Positions 25,840-35,858 of a DNA stretch of 64,000 bases are shown here, one piece after another. Made by a program: the position numbers and the translations under genes. The notes under the pieces were generated by a model that was not told the origin of the DNA, did not search any database, and worked only from the letters and a program-made list of their open reading frames with translations. Every line of letters starts with the position of its first letter. Within the stretch, counting starts at the first letter, position 1. This DNA is from Zunongwangia profunda SM-A87 (GTDB lineage Bacteria > Bacteroidota > Bacteroidia > Flavobacteriales > Flavobacteriaceae): positions 4,393,501-4,457,500 of the forward strand of contig NC_014041.1 in NCBI RefSeq assembly GCF_000023465.1, in the 5' to 3' direction.

Positions 25840-27101
25840 TGACACAGGAACGAAAAGAAATATTGGTATATGCGCATTGGGATGGAATTGAAGATCCATT
25901 CTTAATGGGGAGTTTATATGCTACGCCATCTAGAGGAAAAGAAATATTTTCCTTTGAATATGCTAAAGAATGGTTACAATCGGATTATGCCCAGATCATA
26001 GATCCAGATTTACAATTATTCGAAGGAGCCCAGTACCTGACTGATGAGAAATCCAATTTCGGTATTTTCTTGGATTCCTCACCTGATCGATGGGGTCGAG
26101 TTCTAATGATGCGTAAAGAGGCTGCTAAAGCTAGGAAAGAAGAACGCCGGCCTAACACTTTAATGGAATCGGATTACCTACTCGGAGTTTATGATAATAA
26201 CAGAATGGGAGGACTTCGTTTTAAAACAACGTCCGATGGTGCATTTTTAGATGATGATGAAGCGATGGCAGCACCACCTTTCGCTGCACTTCGGGATCTT
26301 GAATTTGCCAGCTTACAACTAGAAAAAGAAGATGCCCCTGACAATCCAGAATACCTAAAATGGCTCAATATGCTAATGGCACCAGGATCTTCTTTGGGAG
26401 GTGCAAGACCCAAGGCAAACATTCGGGATACTGAAGGAAATTTATGGATTGCTAAATTCCCAAGTCAAAATGATCGTCAGGATATGGGCGCTTGGGAAAT
26501 GCTTGCCTATCGGCTTGCCATTCAATCCGGTATTGAAATGGCACCGTCAAGGATACAAAAATTCTCACACCATCAACATACATTTCTAACACAACGATTT
26601 GATCGTAACAACGCTGGTACCCGTATTCACTTTGCTTCTGCAATGACCTTATTAGGATATACTGATGGAACGGACTATCAAGATGGGGTTAGTTATTTGG
26701 AGCTTGTGGAATTTTTGATGCAGAATGGAACTAACGTTGATAACGATCTCAAAAAATTATGGAGCCGCATTGTTTTTAATATAGCCATATCAAATACCGA
26801 CGATCATCTTCGCAATCACGGATTCCTTTTGAGGGATTCGGGTTGGATACTTTCGCCGGCTTATGATATTAATCCAACCCCGAACGGTACTGGCTTGAAA
26901 CTTAATATTTCAGAAACCGATAATGCGTTGGATTTTGACCTTGTACGAGAAGTAGCTCCATATTTTCGGTTAAAAGAAAAAGAGGCCGATGCTATTATCA
27001 ATACAATTGGTCAGAATATAGCCCAATGGGAACAAATAGCGACGGATCTAGGTATTCCAAGAAACGAAATGGAATTAATGAAAAATGCATTTAAGTATTA
27101 A
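25839..27101 (+). CDS. hipA: HipA-type serine/threonine kinase toxin
   Basis: A 420-residue HipA-family kinase. The N-terminal couple-HipA domain precedes the C-terminal kinase part: nucleotide-loop-like GSSLGGARPKA (about residues 182-192), Lys in WIAKFPS (about 200-206), catalytic loop NTDDHLRNH (about 320-328) and the metal-binding Asp in AYDINP (about 341-346). Known HipA kinases phosphorylate glutamyl-tRNA synthetase and slow growth; the target here cannot be inferred. All key residues look intact. It is the last gene of the element before the tRNA gene. Confidence 0.93.
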   Translation: MTQERKEILVYAHWDGIEDPFLMGSLYATPSRGKEIFSFEYAKEWLQSDYAQIIDPDLQLFEGAQYLTDEKSNFGIFLDSSPDRWGRVLMMRKEAAKARKEERRPNTLMESDYLLGVYDNNRMGGLRFKTTSDGAFLDDDEAMAAPPFAALRDLEFASLQLEKEDAPDNPEYLKWLNMLMAPGSSLGGARPKANIRDTEGNLWIAKFPSQNDRQDMGAWEMLAYRLAIQSGIEMAPSRIQKFSHHQHTFLTQRFDRNNAGTRIHFASAMTLLGYTDGTDYQDGVSYLELVEFLMQNGTNVDNDLKKLWSRIVFNIAISNTDDHLRNHGFLLRDSGWILSPAYDINPTPNGTGLKLNISETDNALDFDLVREVAPYFRLKEKEADAIINTIGQNIAQWEQIATDLGIPRNEMELMKNAFKY

Positions 27102-27179
27102 AATAGTTCATCCATACTATTTCTTGCTACAAAATAATATCATTTGAAATCAAGGGAAATGTCAAATTGAAAATGGGCT

Positions 27180-27204
27180 TATTCTGTACCTATTCTGTAC
27201 CTAT
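27180..27204. repeat. Tandem 11-bp repeat next to the tRNA terminator
   Basis: TATTCTGTACC occurs twice in direct tandem (27180-27190 and 27191-27201) followed by TAT. It sits between hipA and the terminator of the tRNA gene, at the likely right end of the element. It may be an integrase arm site or part of attR; there is no proof. Confidence 0.55.
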
Positions 27205-27207
27205 CGT

Positions 27208-27242
27208 AAAAAAGAAAGGCTTCACATTTCTGTGAAGCCTTG
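27208..27242 (-). terminator. Terminator of the initiator tRNA gene
   Basis: AAGGCTTCAC and GTGAAGCCTT form a perfect 10-bp stem with a six-base loop. On the minus strand it is followed by a TCTTTTTT run and lies just after the tRNA 3' end. A strong rho-independent terminator. Confidence 0.85.
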
Positions 27243-27249
27243 TCATTGC

Positions 27250-27325
<76 letters not shown>

Positions 27326-27388
27326 ATATATATTGTATAATATCTTATTTCAGTATGTTTCGATATCGCTTATTGCGTTATCGGGATG

Positions 27389-27420
27389 CAAATATACAAC
27401 GCTTTTTTACTTCTCCAAAA
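27389..27420 (-). promoter_or_regulatory. Promoter of the initiator tRNA gene
   Basis: On the minus strand TTTTG (27416-27420), a 19-base spacer and TATATTTG (27389-27396) match the Bacteroidota promoter consensus exactly. Transcription should begin near 27382, leaving a leader of about 57 bases before the tRNA. Confidence 0.8.
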
Positions 27421-27541
27421 CTTTTTTTAAAAATTTATTGATCTCTTTTAGCTAAAATAAATTTCGATAGCTAATTTTCTATGGCTTCAAAGAACATCAA
27501 AAAAAATAACCTACTGACAGCAAACAAATTAAACAGTCTGA

Positions 27542-27724
27542 TTATTGCTCAATATTTTCTGCTGCAAACTCCAGTAATTCCCCATCTTGAAAAGATACCG
27601 TAAACTCTATAGGATTACAGCAATTCTCGCAATCTTCAATATAGGTTTGGCGTCTTATCGAAGGATCTAAAAGTACTGAGATTTCCTCCCAGCAATACGG
27701 ACATTGAAAAAAGTGCTCAAACAT
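27542..27724 (-). CDS. CPXCG-motif cysteine-rich protein
   Basis: A 60-residue protein with two cysteine pairs likely to bind zinc: CPYC (residues 8-11) and CENC (residues 32-35, with an extra Cys36). The CPxC start, the spacing and the acidic C-terminus (DGELLEFAAENIEQ) match the CPXCG-motif cysteine-rich family, function unknown. It starts two bases after the TolC-like gene ends, so it is probably the last gene of the efflux operon, though its role there is unclear. Confidence 0.85.
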   Translation of the reverse strand: MFEHFFQCPYCWEEISVLLDPSIRRQTYIEDCENCCNPIEFTVSFQDGELLEFAAENIEQ

Positions 27725-27726
27725 AA

Positions 27727-29073
27727 TTAAAACTCAATATTTAGCAACTGGCCGGTTAATTGTAATAATTGAAGTTCGGCTAACTTTGCATCATATTTCG
27801 CTAAATTAAGACTCGTTTTGGCATCCAGCAAATTAATCTGTGCCTGTCTAAATTCAATAGACGAAATTTGCCCTAAGCGATACTGTTCTTCAGATCGGTT
27901 AAAATTATCCTGATTAGTGAGCACGTTTTCTTCCTGAACACGATAAATGTAAAGCTTATTCTCATAATTCCCCAAGGCATTAGCTATATCGCGTTCTACT
28001 TGTAATGCTATCTGTTTTTTTTGAAGTTGTTGATTTTCTTTATTGATTTTTGCATTCTGAATAGCCACGCTGGTTTGCCCTCCATCAAATAAATCCCAGG
28101 ATAAATTAATCCCCGCAGAGAGGCCATCTGTAGTCGTGGTCGAACCCGGAAAAAATGCAGTAGCGGCACTAATATTCCTGTTCCAACCATAAGACCCCGT
28201 AAGTCCAACCGTAGGAAGATATCCAGATTTGCTTACTTTAATATCATAATCGCTAATAATGATGTTGCTTTGTGCTTGCAGCAAACTCACGTTATTGTAA
28301 GCTGATTGTTCTAAAAATGATTCGATTTGCAGCTGCGGAATAAAATCGACTAAAGTATCTACCTGAAATTCACGATTATTGATATCCCGGTTTAAGATCA
28401 CATTTAAGTCCCTCTTGGTATTTTGTAATTGCTGACGGGTTTCAATAATATTGATACTATCTGTATTTACATCTACCTTCGCATTGAGTACCACCAGATT
28501 ATTGGATTGCCCATATTCAAATTGATACTGGGCTCTTTTTACTCTCTCCTGGGAAATTTGAAGGGTTTCCTCTAACACCTCCATATTCTGGCTTAACCTG
28601 GCAACTTCATAATAAACGGTTAGTAGCTGAAGAATGGTATTTTCTATAGTTTCTCTGGCTTCTAATTGAGAAAGATTATATTGCTCTTTTAAACTTTTAT
28701 AATTATAAAGCCTACCCAAACCATCAAAAAGAGTATAATCTAAATTTATTGAAGTACTGTAGGCTTCTCCTTCAATCCCCCTTTGATCTACATTTTCACC
28801 TCCTTCTGGCTCGGTAAGTCGGTCATTTAGGTCATAACTATATCCTCCTACAGCTCTTAGACTTGGTAAATAGCCAGAATTTAATATACTCTGATTATTT
28901 TCTGCAATGTCCACATTATTACTGGCTATTTTAATACCGAAATTACTTTCTAAAGCTCTGGAAATTACCTCTTCTTTAGTAAGCAGGGAATCCTGTAAAG
29001 GTTCCTGCGCGTTTGCTGAAAAAGATAGCCACCCGAAGAAAAAGACCGTAACATATATAATCTTAGTATTCAT
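27727..29073 (-). CDS. TolC-family outer-membrane efflux channel
   Basis: About 448 residues from the ATG at 29073, which gives a clean signal peptide (MNTKIIYVTVFFFGW...SANA); an in-frame ATG at 29094 adds seven residues. Two copies of the outer-membrane efflux repeat are visible, each with long helices and beta strands, e.g. the NNLVVLNAKVDV segment (about residues 190-201) and the SSIEFRQAQINLLDAK segment near the C-terminus. It forms the outer channel of the tripartite pump with the two genes upstream. It overlaps the end of the RND gene. Confidence 0.92.
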   Translation of the reverse strand: MNTKIIYVTVFFFGWLSFSANAQEPLQDSLLTKEEVISRALESNFGIKIASNNVDIAENNQSILNSGYLPSLRAVGGYSYDLNDRLTEPEGGENVDQRGIEGEAYSTSINLDYTLFDGLGRLYNYKSLKEQYNLSQLEARETIENTILQLLTVYYEVARLSQNMEVLEETLQISQERVKRAQYQFEYGQSNNLVVLNAKVDVNTDSINIIETRQQLQNTKRDLNVILNRDINNREFQVDTLVDFIPQLQIESFLEQSAYNNVSLLQAQSNIIISDYDIKVSKSGYLPTVGLTGSYGWNRNISAATAFFPGSTTTTDGLSAGINLSWDLFDGGQTSVAIQNAKINKENQQLQKKQIALQVERDIANALGNYENKLYIYRVQEENVLTNQDNFNRSEEQYRLGQISSIEFRQAQINLLDAKTSLNLAKYDAKLAELQLLQLTGQLLNIEF

Positions 29074-32000
29074 CTCTATTTTTTTCAGCTTCATGTAATT
29101 CTTTTATTGTTCGCTCTACAGACTCCCGTTCTACTCTTTCTCCGCTAGCAAGCCACTTAGTCTCTACTTTTATACGATTGGTAATTGATAATAATAAGGG
29201 CAGCAGGAAAAGGGTTAATAAAGTAGCAATCGCGATCCCATAACTAATGGAAATCGCCATTGGTTTTAAAAATTGCGCCTGTCTGCTCTTTTCTAAAAGC
29301 AAAGGCGCCATACCGGCAATGGTGGTTAAAGAGGTCAAGAAAATAGCTCTAAAGCGTGATTTACCGGCTTCGTAGATTGCCTCTTTAAATTTCAATCCAT
29401 CCCGTAAATTACCATTGTACCTTCCTATAAGTACAAGTCCGTCATTAACCATAATTCCCACTAAGGCAATAATCCCCAAAGCTGAAAGCATATTGATAGG
29501 AAAATCATGAATCCAATGGCCCCATGCCACTCCAATTACACTAAAAGGAATCATAATCATTAAAAGCAAAGGCTGACTGTAACTTCTGAATGTAAATGCA
29601 ATGGTTGCATAAATAAGAAAAAGAATAACAGGCAACACTGCACTAGCTGAACTTACCAGTTTTCCGGCTTCCCGATTCTGTCCTTCATAGGAAACACTCA
29701 AACTAGGATATTTTGCTAATAAATCTGGCATTACATTTTCCTGAATATCTGCCAAAATATCGGTAGAGCTTCCATTAGGATCTTCCATATCAGCACTTAC
29801 CCTAATTTCACGCATCCCATCAAGGTGGCTTATCGATTCGGTGCCACGGATAATTTCATAATTCGCGATTTCATCAAATGGCACACGATTACCACTAGGA
29901 GTTACAATGCGCATATCATCCAAATCGTTTATTGAAGATCGATTTTCAAGATCATAACGCACCCAAACTCTAATCTCATCCTGCCCACGCTGAAAACGCT
30001 GTGCCTGTGTACCAAAAAAGCCATTTCTAACCTGTCGCATCACCTCAGCCAGATCCAATCCTAAAGCATACGCGTTCTCTTTTAAATGGATATTAATCTC
30101 TTTGATCCCTTTTGGATCACTATCACTAACATCCTTTAATAAAGGATTATTCTCAAAAATCGTTTTCAATTCTTCCTTCGCTGCTTCAAGTTCTTGAAGA
30201 TTGTTTCCTAATAACGAAACCGAAACCGGAGATCCCCCAAAATTCCCTCCAGACCCAAAGGTTAGATTTTCCACTCCATAAACCGGTCCCACTTCATCAC
30301 GTATAGCATTGGTGATTTCTGGAGCTCCAAAATCACGCTCTTCCCCTGGCAACAGGTTCACCTGTATAGAAGCTTTATTGTTCCCGGGCCCCACTCTTTT
30401 AATGGTGTTTTCAATAACCGATAGATTTCCGGTCTGCCGTTCGGTAAAATCTTTGTTTACGCGCCAGGCTGCTTCTTCAACCATAGTAATAATCGAGTCG
30501 GTTCTTTCAGGATTAACACCCTCAGGCATTAAAAGATCAATAGAAATCCTGTCACTGGCTACACTTGGGAATAAGGTAATTCTAATGATATTCCCCCCAA
30601 TCGCTCCAAAGGTGAGAATTAAAACGGCTAATAAAATGCCAATACTCAGTATTTGCTGTTTAAGCACAAAATCTAAAGTAGGGGCATATAATTTATCACG
30701 AAGAAAAATCATGATCCGATCCCCTACTTTATTGATATCCCTCATTTTGCCGAAGAATTTTCCTATCGCTGTTTTAGGCTTAGGTGCATCACGTATTAAA
30801 GCCTTAGAATGAGCAATATGTGCTGGCAAAATAATAAGGGCTTCAATTAAAGAAACTACCAAGGTTAACATTACTACCGTTGAAACTTCACCAAAAAACT
30901 CTCCTATCCGGCTATCCAGAAAAAGAAAGCTGGCGAAGGCCAATATTGTAGTAATAATTGCTGAAATAATTGGCGGCACCACTTCAATAGTACCATCTAA
31001 AGCTGCTTTTATAGGGTTTTTTCCGCTTTCAAAATGCTGATAAATATTTTCTGAAATTACAATCCCATCATCCACCAGTATCCCAATAACGATAATCATC
31101 CCAAAAAGCGAAAGAACATTGATCGTTACATCGAATTGCTCTGCAAAAATGAACATTCCAAGAAATGCTACCGGCAAACCAAAAGCTACCCAAAAAGCCA
31201 ATCGCGTATTTAAAAATAGGGAGAGAAAAAATAATACCAGCACAATGCCCATTATTCCGTTTTCTACCAGTAATTGCGTTCTTTCCTGTAACCGAATAGA
31301 GGAATCAAAAATCACATCTAACTGAACGTTACTGCTTTTGCGGTTATAATCTTCTATATATTCATTTACCTGGGCGGCGGCGGCAAGTAAATCTTCAGAA
31401 TTGGTATTACTTATCGTAATATTTACACTCTGATTACCATTAAAAAAAGAAGCATTTGGTGTTTCTGAAAATTGATCTGAAACCCTGGCCACATCAGATA
31501 ATCTAATAATTTCTCCGCTGGTTGTGGATTTTAAAACCAGATCCTGTAAATCTTCAGCGTAATAGGCTCGATTATTAGCTCTAATTAAATAATCTTCGCT
31601 GCTGGTTTTAATGGTTCCTCCCGTAGTTAATATATTAGCTCCCGAAACAGCTTGAGCCACTTCTTCAAAAGTGAGGTTATAGGCCAGAAGATCGTTTTCC
31701 CTAACTGCAATTTCAATCTCTTCTTCAGGGAAACCATCGATTTCAATCTGGGAAATCCCATCCATCATTCGCAAATCGTTTTCAATTTGCTCACTAATTC
31801 TTTTTAAGGTGACTAACGGAATTTTCTCTCCACTAATAGCAAAACGAATCGTAGGCCTTATGGACTCTTCTTTAGCTACGATTAAAGGCTCCATACCTGT
31901 TGGAAAGGTAGGAACACGATCTACTGCATTTTTCACCTCGGTAAGCATTACATCGATATTCTCGTCGCGCTCGATTTCTACCGTAATGGAGCCACCGCTT

Positions 32001-32260
32001 TCTCTAGCAACAGAGGTTACCCGTTCTATACCATCTAAACCTTTTAAATTATCTTCTATTTTAAGGATAATCCCTTCTTCAATTTCCTCTGGTGCCGATC
32101 CTGGGTAAGTGACATCAATATTTATCATTCGGCTTTCTTCCAATGGAAAAAACGAAGATTTTAAAGTAAAGGCCCCAATGGCTCCAAACAAAAGGAAAGC
32201 TATAATTACGATATTTACCGCAACTTCGTACTTAATAAAGTAGCTAATTAGTTTTCTCAA
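29063..32260 (-). CDS. RND efflux transporter permease (AcrB/MMPL-type HAE family)
   Basis: A 1065-residue inner-membrane proton-driven pump. The usual architecture is present: TM1 (about residues 12-32), a large periplasmic porter loop, TM2-6 (about 335-480) containing GILVDDGIVISENIYQH, TM7, a second porter loop, and TM8-12 ending near residue 1030 with GIMVNDGLVLIGRYN. In TM4 the VDDG pair supplies the proton-relay acidic residues. Hydrophobic and amphiphilic drugs are typical substrates; the actual range cannot be read from sequence. It follows the adaptor gene by two bases and overlaps the channel gene. Confidence 0.94.
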   Translation of the reverse strand: MRKLISYFIKYEVAVNIVIIAFLLFGAIGAFTLKSSFFPLEESRMINIDVTYPGSAPEEIEEGIILKIEDNLKGLDGIERVTSVARESGGSITVEIERDENIDVMLTEVKNAVDRVPTFPTGMEPLIVAKEESIRPTIRFAISGEKIPLVTLKRISEQIENDLRMMDGISQIEIDGFPEEEIEIAVRENDLLAYNLTFEEVAQAVSGANILTTGGTIKTSSEDYLIRANNRAYYAEDLQDLVLKSTTSGEIIRLSDVARVSDQFSETPNASFFNGNQSVNITISNTNSEDLLAAAAQVNEYIEDYNRKSSNVQLDVIFDSSIRLQERTQLLVENGIMGIVLVLFFLSLFLNTRLAFWVAFGLPVAFLGMFIFAEQFDVTINVLSLFGMIIVIGILVDDGIVISENIYQHFESGKNPIKAALDGTIEVVPPIISAIITTILAFASFLFLDSRIGEFFGEVSTVVMLTLVVSLIEALIILPAHIAHSKALIRDAPKPKTAIGKFFGKMRDINKVGDRIMIFLRDKLYAPTLDFVLKQQILSIGILLAVLILTFGAIGGNIIRITLFPSVASDRISIDLLMPEGVNPERTDSIITMVEEAAWRVNKDFTERQTGNLSVIENTIKRVGPGNNKASIQVNLLPGEERDFGAPEITNAIRDEVGPVYGVENLTFGSGGNFGGSPVSVSLLGNNLQELEAAKEELKTIFENNPLLKDVSDSDPKGIKEINIHLKENAYALGLDLAEVMRQVRNGFFGTQAQRFQRGQDEIRVWVRYDLENRSSINDLDDMRIVTPSGNRVPFDEIANYEIIRGTESISHLDGMREIRVSADMEDPNGSSTDILADIQENVMPDLLAKYPSLSVSYEGQNREAGKLVSSASAVLPVILFLIYATIAFTFRSYSQPLLLMIMIPFSVIGVAWGHWIHDFPINMLSALGIIALVGIMVNDGLVLIGRYNGNLRDGLKFKEAIYEAGKSRFRAIFLTSLTTIAGMAPLLLEKSRQAQFLKPMAISISYGIAIATLLTLFLLPLLLSITNRIKVETKWLASGERVERESVERTIKELHEAEKNRDEY

Positions 32261-32262
32261 AG

Positions 32263-33399
32263 CTATTCGGTTTTTGCGGTATCCCTTATTTCTTCAGCAT
32301 TTACCAGTTGGCCGGCATAAGCTCCAGGAACCGATGCAGCAAGCATCCTAGTACCATCTTCCAGGCCTTTTACCACAACCGTTTCTGTACTAAAATATAC
32401 CGGATCTACTCTTACAAGATCTAACACACTATCTCTAACAATATAAACCTTAGAACGCTCTACCAGTAATTCCCTGGGGATTTCCAGTGCATTAGGCTCT
32501 TCCTTTGCATCAAGCATTGCTTCTAAATACATCCCTTCCTGAATGTCTTGTCCTTCTACACGAATAAATACCTGAATGGTTTGTGTCTCCAGATTTACTC
32601 TCCCATTAATTCGGCTTACCATACCGGTGTATTGCTTTGTTCTATCCAGGTTTTGAAGTTTAACCTCTTTCCCCACACTCAGCAAATCACTAAATTTCTT
32701 AGCAATAGAAACCTGCAATTCATACACTGAAGGATCGATAAATTCCCCTAATTTTTGCCCAGATCTAATTAGTGTCCCTTCTTTCACTAAAGCCTCGGTA
32801 AGAATACCGTCAAAAGGAGCTACATGGGTGTATTTCCTTAAACGCTCTTCCAGGTTTTTAATATTATAATAGGCAGAAACAATCCCACGCCCACTAATAA
32901 AATATTTTTCTTTATCGGTTTCAACCTCTGGAAGCGCAGGTACGGATTTATTGATATCGAAATTATTTAAATATTCCTGCCATTTTTCAAAGACCTCAGG
33001 ATAATCTAAACGCAAATCGGGCATAATAGCAGTAATGCTGTTATACAAATCACTTTTAGCTGATTGTACGCTAGCCGCATATTCCGCAGCATCAATATTC
33101 AATAAAACCTGACCTTTTTTATATTGCTGCCCTGGTAAAAAATTATGCCTACTACTTCTAAAAATGCCCTGAACTTCAGAGTAAAGTTCAAGTTTTCGTA
33201 GCGCAGATACATTTCCATTAGCGGGAATACTAATGGGCACTGTATCATTTTTTACTGTTTTTACAAATACATTTTTTACAACTTTTTTTATTTTAGGATC
33301 TTCTTTTACATTACTATCGATGATCCATTTAGCTGCAAAGATGGCCCCGACGATTAGTAGGAGTCCAAGTGCTGAAAGAATTATTTTGCGTATATCCAT
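32263..33399 (-). CDS. RND efflux adaptor (membrane fusion protein, HlyD-like)
   Basis: A 378-residue periplasmic adaptor with one N-terminal membrane anchor (about residues 7-25). A lipoyl half-domain follows (SALRKLELYSEVQGIF, about 63-78), then a helical hairpin, the second lipoyl half with THVAPFDGILTEALVKEGTLIRSGQKLG (about 192-219), and a beta-barrel region. It links the RND pump to the outer channel. It is the first gene of the efflux operon on the minus strand; a clear promoter was not found in the 65 bases upstream, and no regulator gene is adjacent. Confidence 0.92.
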   Translation of the reverse strand: MDIRKIILSALGLLLIVGAIFAAKWIIDSNVKEDPKIKKVVKNVFVKTVKNDTVPISIPANGNVSALRKLELYSEVQGIFRSSRHNFLPGQQYKKGQVLLNIDAAEYAASVQSAKSDLYNSITAIMPDLRLDYPEVFEKWQEYLNNFDINKSVPALPEVETDKEKYFISGRGIVSAYYNIKNLEERLRKYTHVAPFDGILTEALVKEGTLIRSGQKLGEFIDPSVYELQVSIAKKFSDLLSVGKEVKLQNLDRTKQYTGMVSRINGRVNLETQTIQVFIRVEGQDIQEGMYLEAMLDAKEEPNALEIPRELLVERSKVYIVRDSVLDLVRVDPVYFSTETVVVKGLEDGTRMLAASVPGAYAGQLVNAEEIRDTAKTE

Positions 33400-33464
33400 A
33401 ACTTATTTAATTGGACTCCTAAAACTCGTTAAAGTTTAATCGAATATCATAATTTTTTAAGAAA

Positions 33465-35381
33465 TTAGCTAATCTCCTCTATTTCTAGCTGTAATTCTTC
33501 CCATTCTTGCATTAAACTTTTAAGATGCTTCTTCTTATCATTATAGCTGTCCAAAAAATTTGACTGAGCAATAGTTTTCTCATAATTGGTTGCTAGCTCC
33601 TGATCCTTCTTTTTTAACTCCTTTTCGATTTTGGAGATTTTAGACTCTATTTTACTTAATTTATTATGTAGCCCTTTTAATTTTTTTTGATCTTCATAGG
33701 ATTGCTTTTCTGTAGCGATTTTTTTGGCTGCGGTTTTTGGAACTTTATCCCTTTTCTCTACTGCACGCATATCCTCAAGTTTACGCTGTTCCAGATAATA
33801 ATCAATATCCCCTAAATACTCTTTTATTTTTTTATTTCTAAACTCGTAAACTGTACTGGTTAACCCCTGAAGGAAATCCCTGTCGTGAGAAACGATAATC
33901 AAAGTACCTTCAAAGTTTTTACAGGCTTCTTTAAGTACATTTTTCGATTTAATATCAAGATGGTTGGTAGGTTCATCCATCACCAAAACATTAAAAGGCT
34001 GCAATAGCATTTTACAAAGAGCCAGCCTGTTTCGTTCCCCTCCAGATAACACCTTCACTTTTTTATCCACTTCATCTCCGCGAAATAAAAATGATCCCAA
34101 CATATCACGAACTTTAGCTCGATTACTCTCATTCGCAGCATCGACCATCGTATCATAAATACTTTTTTCCCCGTCTAAATAATCTGCCTGATTTTGAGCA
34201 AAATACCCCAACTGAACATTATGACCTAGTTTTAGATTCCCCGAATGAGAAATCTCATCGATGATAATTTTTGCCAATGTGGTTTTTCCCTGTCCGTTTT
34301 GCCCAACAAAAGCAATTTTACTACCTCGTTCTATAAGTAGATTAATATCCTCTAAAACCTGATGTTTCCCATAAGCTTTCCCCACGTGTTCCGCTTCTAC
34401 CACCACTTTACCAGGTTGCACCGAAACCGGAAAACTGATATTCATTACTGCATTATCATCTTCATCAACTTCAATACGATTAACTTTATCCAACTTCTTT
34501 ATTAAAGACTGCGCCATGGAGGCTTTAGAGGCCTTTGCTCTAAATTTTTCGATAAGTTTTTCTGTCTGCTCTATTTCTTTTTGCTGATTCTTTTGGGCTG
34601 CTAATTGCTGTGCTCTAAGCTCCCCCCTAAGCTCAAGATACTTAGAATAAGGCTTCTTGTAATCGTATATTCTTCCTAAAGAAATTTCTATGGTTCGGTT
34701 GGTCACGTTATCTAAAAACATCTTATCGTGAGAAACCAGAATCACACAGCCAGGATAAGAATTCAGAAAACTTTCTAACCAGATAATACTTTCAATATCC
34801 AGGTGGTTGGTGGGCTCATCCAGCAATAAAATATCATTATTTTGAAGCAAAAGCTTAGCAAGTTCTATCCTCATTCGCCATCCTCCTGAAAAAGTATCGG
34901 TAAGCTTTTCAAAATCCTCTCTTTTAAAACCAAGACCAAGTAAAACTTTTTCAGTATCGCCTTCGTAATTATAACCACCGATAATTTCGTATTGATGGGT
35001 CACATCGGTAAGTTCCTGAATTAATTCTGTATACGAATCACTTTCATAATCGGTACGTGTTGCTAATTGATGATTTATATCGTTCATTTTAGCCTCCAGC
35101 GACTTAATTTCTTCAAAAGCCTGATAAGCCTCATCCAAAACGTTACGTCCCTGTACAAAATCGATATCCTGCTTAAGGAATCCAATTCTTAAGTCTTTGT
35201 CTTTGGCGATTTGTCCGCTATCATATTCCTGTTCGCCAGCAATAATTTTTAGCATGGTAGATTTTCCCGCTCCGTTTTTACCTATAAGACCTATACGATC
35301 ACCGGCACCTAAACGAAAACTAATTTCCTGAAATAAATATTCTCCTTGAAAAGAGACTGAAAGATTATGAATATTGAGCAT
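33465..35381 (-). CDS. ABC-F family ATPase
   Basis: A 638-residue cytoplasmic protein with two ABC domains and no membrane part, i.e. ABC-F. Walker A motifs GKNGAGKS (about residues 36-43) and GQNGQGKT (about 361-368), signatures SGGWRMR and SGGERNR, and Walker B LLLDEPTNHLD and VMDEPTNHLD are all intact. A linker of charged helices separates them and a coiled-coil C-terminus (about 555-638) follows. ABC-F proteins act on ribosomes in translation or antibiotic protection; which subgroup this is cannot be told here. Confidence 0.94.
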   Translation of the reverse strand: MLNIHNLSVSFQGEYLFQEISFRLGAGDRIGLIGKNGAGKSTMLKIIAGEQEYDSGQIAKDKDLRIGFLKQDIDFVQGRNVLDEAYQAFEEIKSLEAKMNDINHQLATRTDYESDSYTELIQELTDVTHQYEIIGGYNYEGDTEKVLLGLGFKREDFEKLTDTFSGGWRMRIELAKLLLQNNDILLLDEPTNHLDIESIIWLESFLNSYPGCVILVSHDKMFLDNVTNRTIEISLGRIYDYKKPYSKYLELRGELRAQQLAAQKNQQKEIEQTEKLIEKFRAKASKASMAQSLIKKLDKVNRIEVDEDDNAVMNISFPVSVQPGKVVVEAEHVGKAYGKHQVLEDINLLIERGSKIAFVGQNGQGKTTLAKIIIDEISHSGNLKLGHNVQLGYFAQNQADYLDGEKSIYDTMVDAANESNRAKVRDMLGSFLFRGDEVDKKVKVLSGGERNRLALCKMLLQPFNVLVMDEPTNHLDIKSKNVLKEACKNFEGTLIIVSHDRDFLQGLTSTVYEFRNKKIKEYLGDIDYYLEQRKLEDMRAVEKRDKVPKTAAKKIATEKQSYEDQKKLKGLHNKLSKIESKISKIEKELKKKDQELATNYEKTIAQSNFLDSYNDKKKHLKSLMQEWEELQLEIEEIS

Positions 35382-35421
35382 TATTGTAACGAATGTAACT
35401 TAAGGTTCGTGCAAAGATGAT

Positions 35422-35429
35422 TAAATTTG
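35422..35429 (+). promoter_or_regulatory. -7 element ahead of the DUF983 gene
   Basis: TAAATTTG fits the Bacteroidota TAnnTTTG -7 consensus, which would start transcription near 35436, 12 bases before the ATG. No convincing -33 element was found. Confidence 0.4.
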
Positions 35430-35447
35430 TAATGCAAAAAAAATATT

Positions 35448-35858
35448 ATGAAATTCTTGAAAGGCACTAAGTTATACAGCATTCTTACAGGCACCTGTCC
35501 TGTATGCCAGGAGGAGAGCATGTATAAAGAGAAAAACCCTTTTAAATTGGGGCAAGTATACGAAATGCATGATCGTTGTTCGCACTGCGGAACCAAATAT
35601 AAAATAGAGCCCTCTTTCTTTTACGGCGCAATGTACGTAAGCTATGCCGTTGGCGTAGCCTTTGCGGTTGCCGCTTTTATCATTGCTCATTATTTTCTAG
35701 GCGGTGGACTGCTTACTTCTTTTTTCGCTATTGTGGGAACACTAATTGTCTTTATGCCTATCATTATGCGTCTCTCAAGAAATATCTGGATTAATTTTTT
35801 CCTAAATTACGATAAAAATGCTGCTTCTAAAACGAAGCATCAAAATGATGATTTATAA
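35448..35858 (+). CDS. DUF983 family membrane protein
   Basis: A 136-residue protein. The N-terminal cytoplasmic part has a probable zinc-ribbon: CPVC (about residues 18-21) and CSHC (about 44-47). Two membrane segments follow (about 60-84 and 88-106), and the tail is polar. Sequence and topology match DUF983, a family of unknown function common in Bacteroidota and Proteobacteria. It converges on and overlaps the FAD oxidoreductase gene by 19 bases. Confidence 0.88.
   Translation: MKFLKGTKLYSILTGTCPVCQEESMYKEKNPFKLGQVYEMHDRCSHCGTKYKIEPSFFYGAMYVSYAVGVAFAVAAFIIAHYFLGGGLLTSFFAIVGTLIVFMPIIMRLSRNIWINFFLNYDKNAASKTKHQNDDL

Noticed and set aside
30309..30812. Plus-strand 167-residue frame opposite the RND gene
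   Set aside because: A shadow of the RND coding strand with Ser/Arg/Pro-rich composition; no domain.
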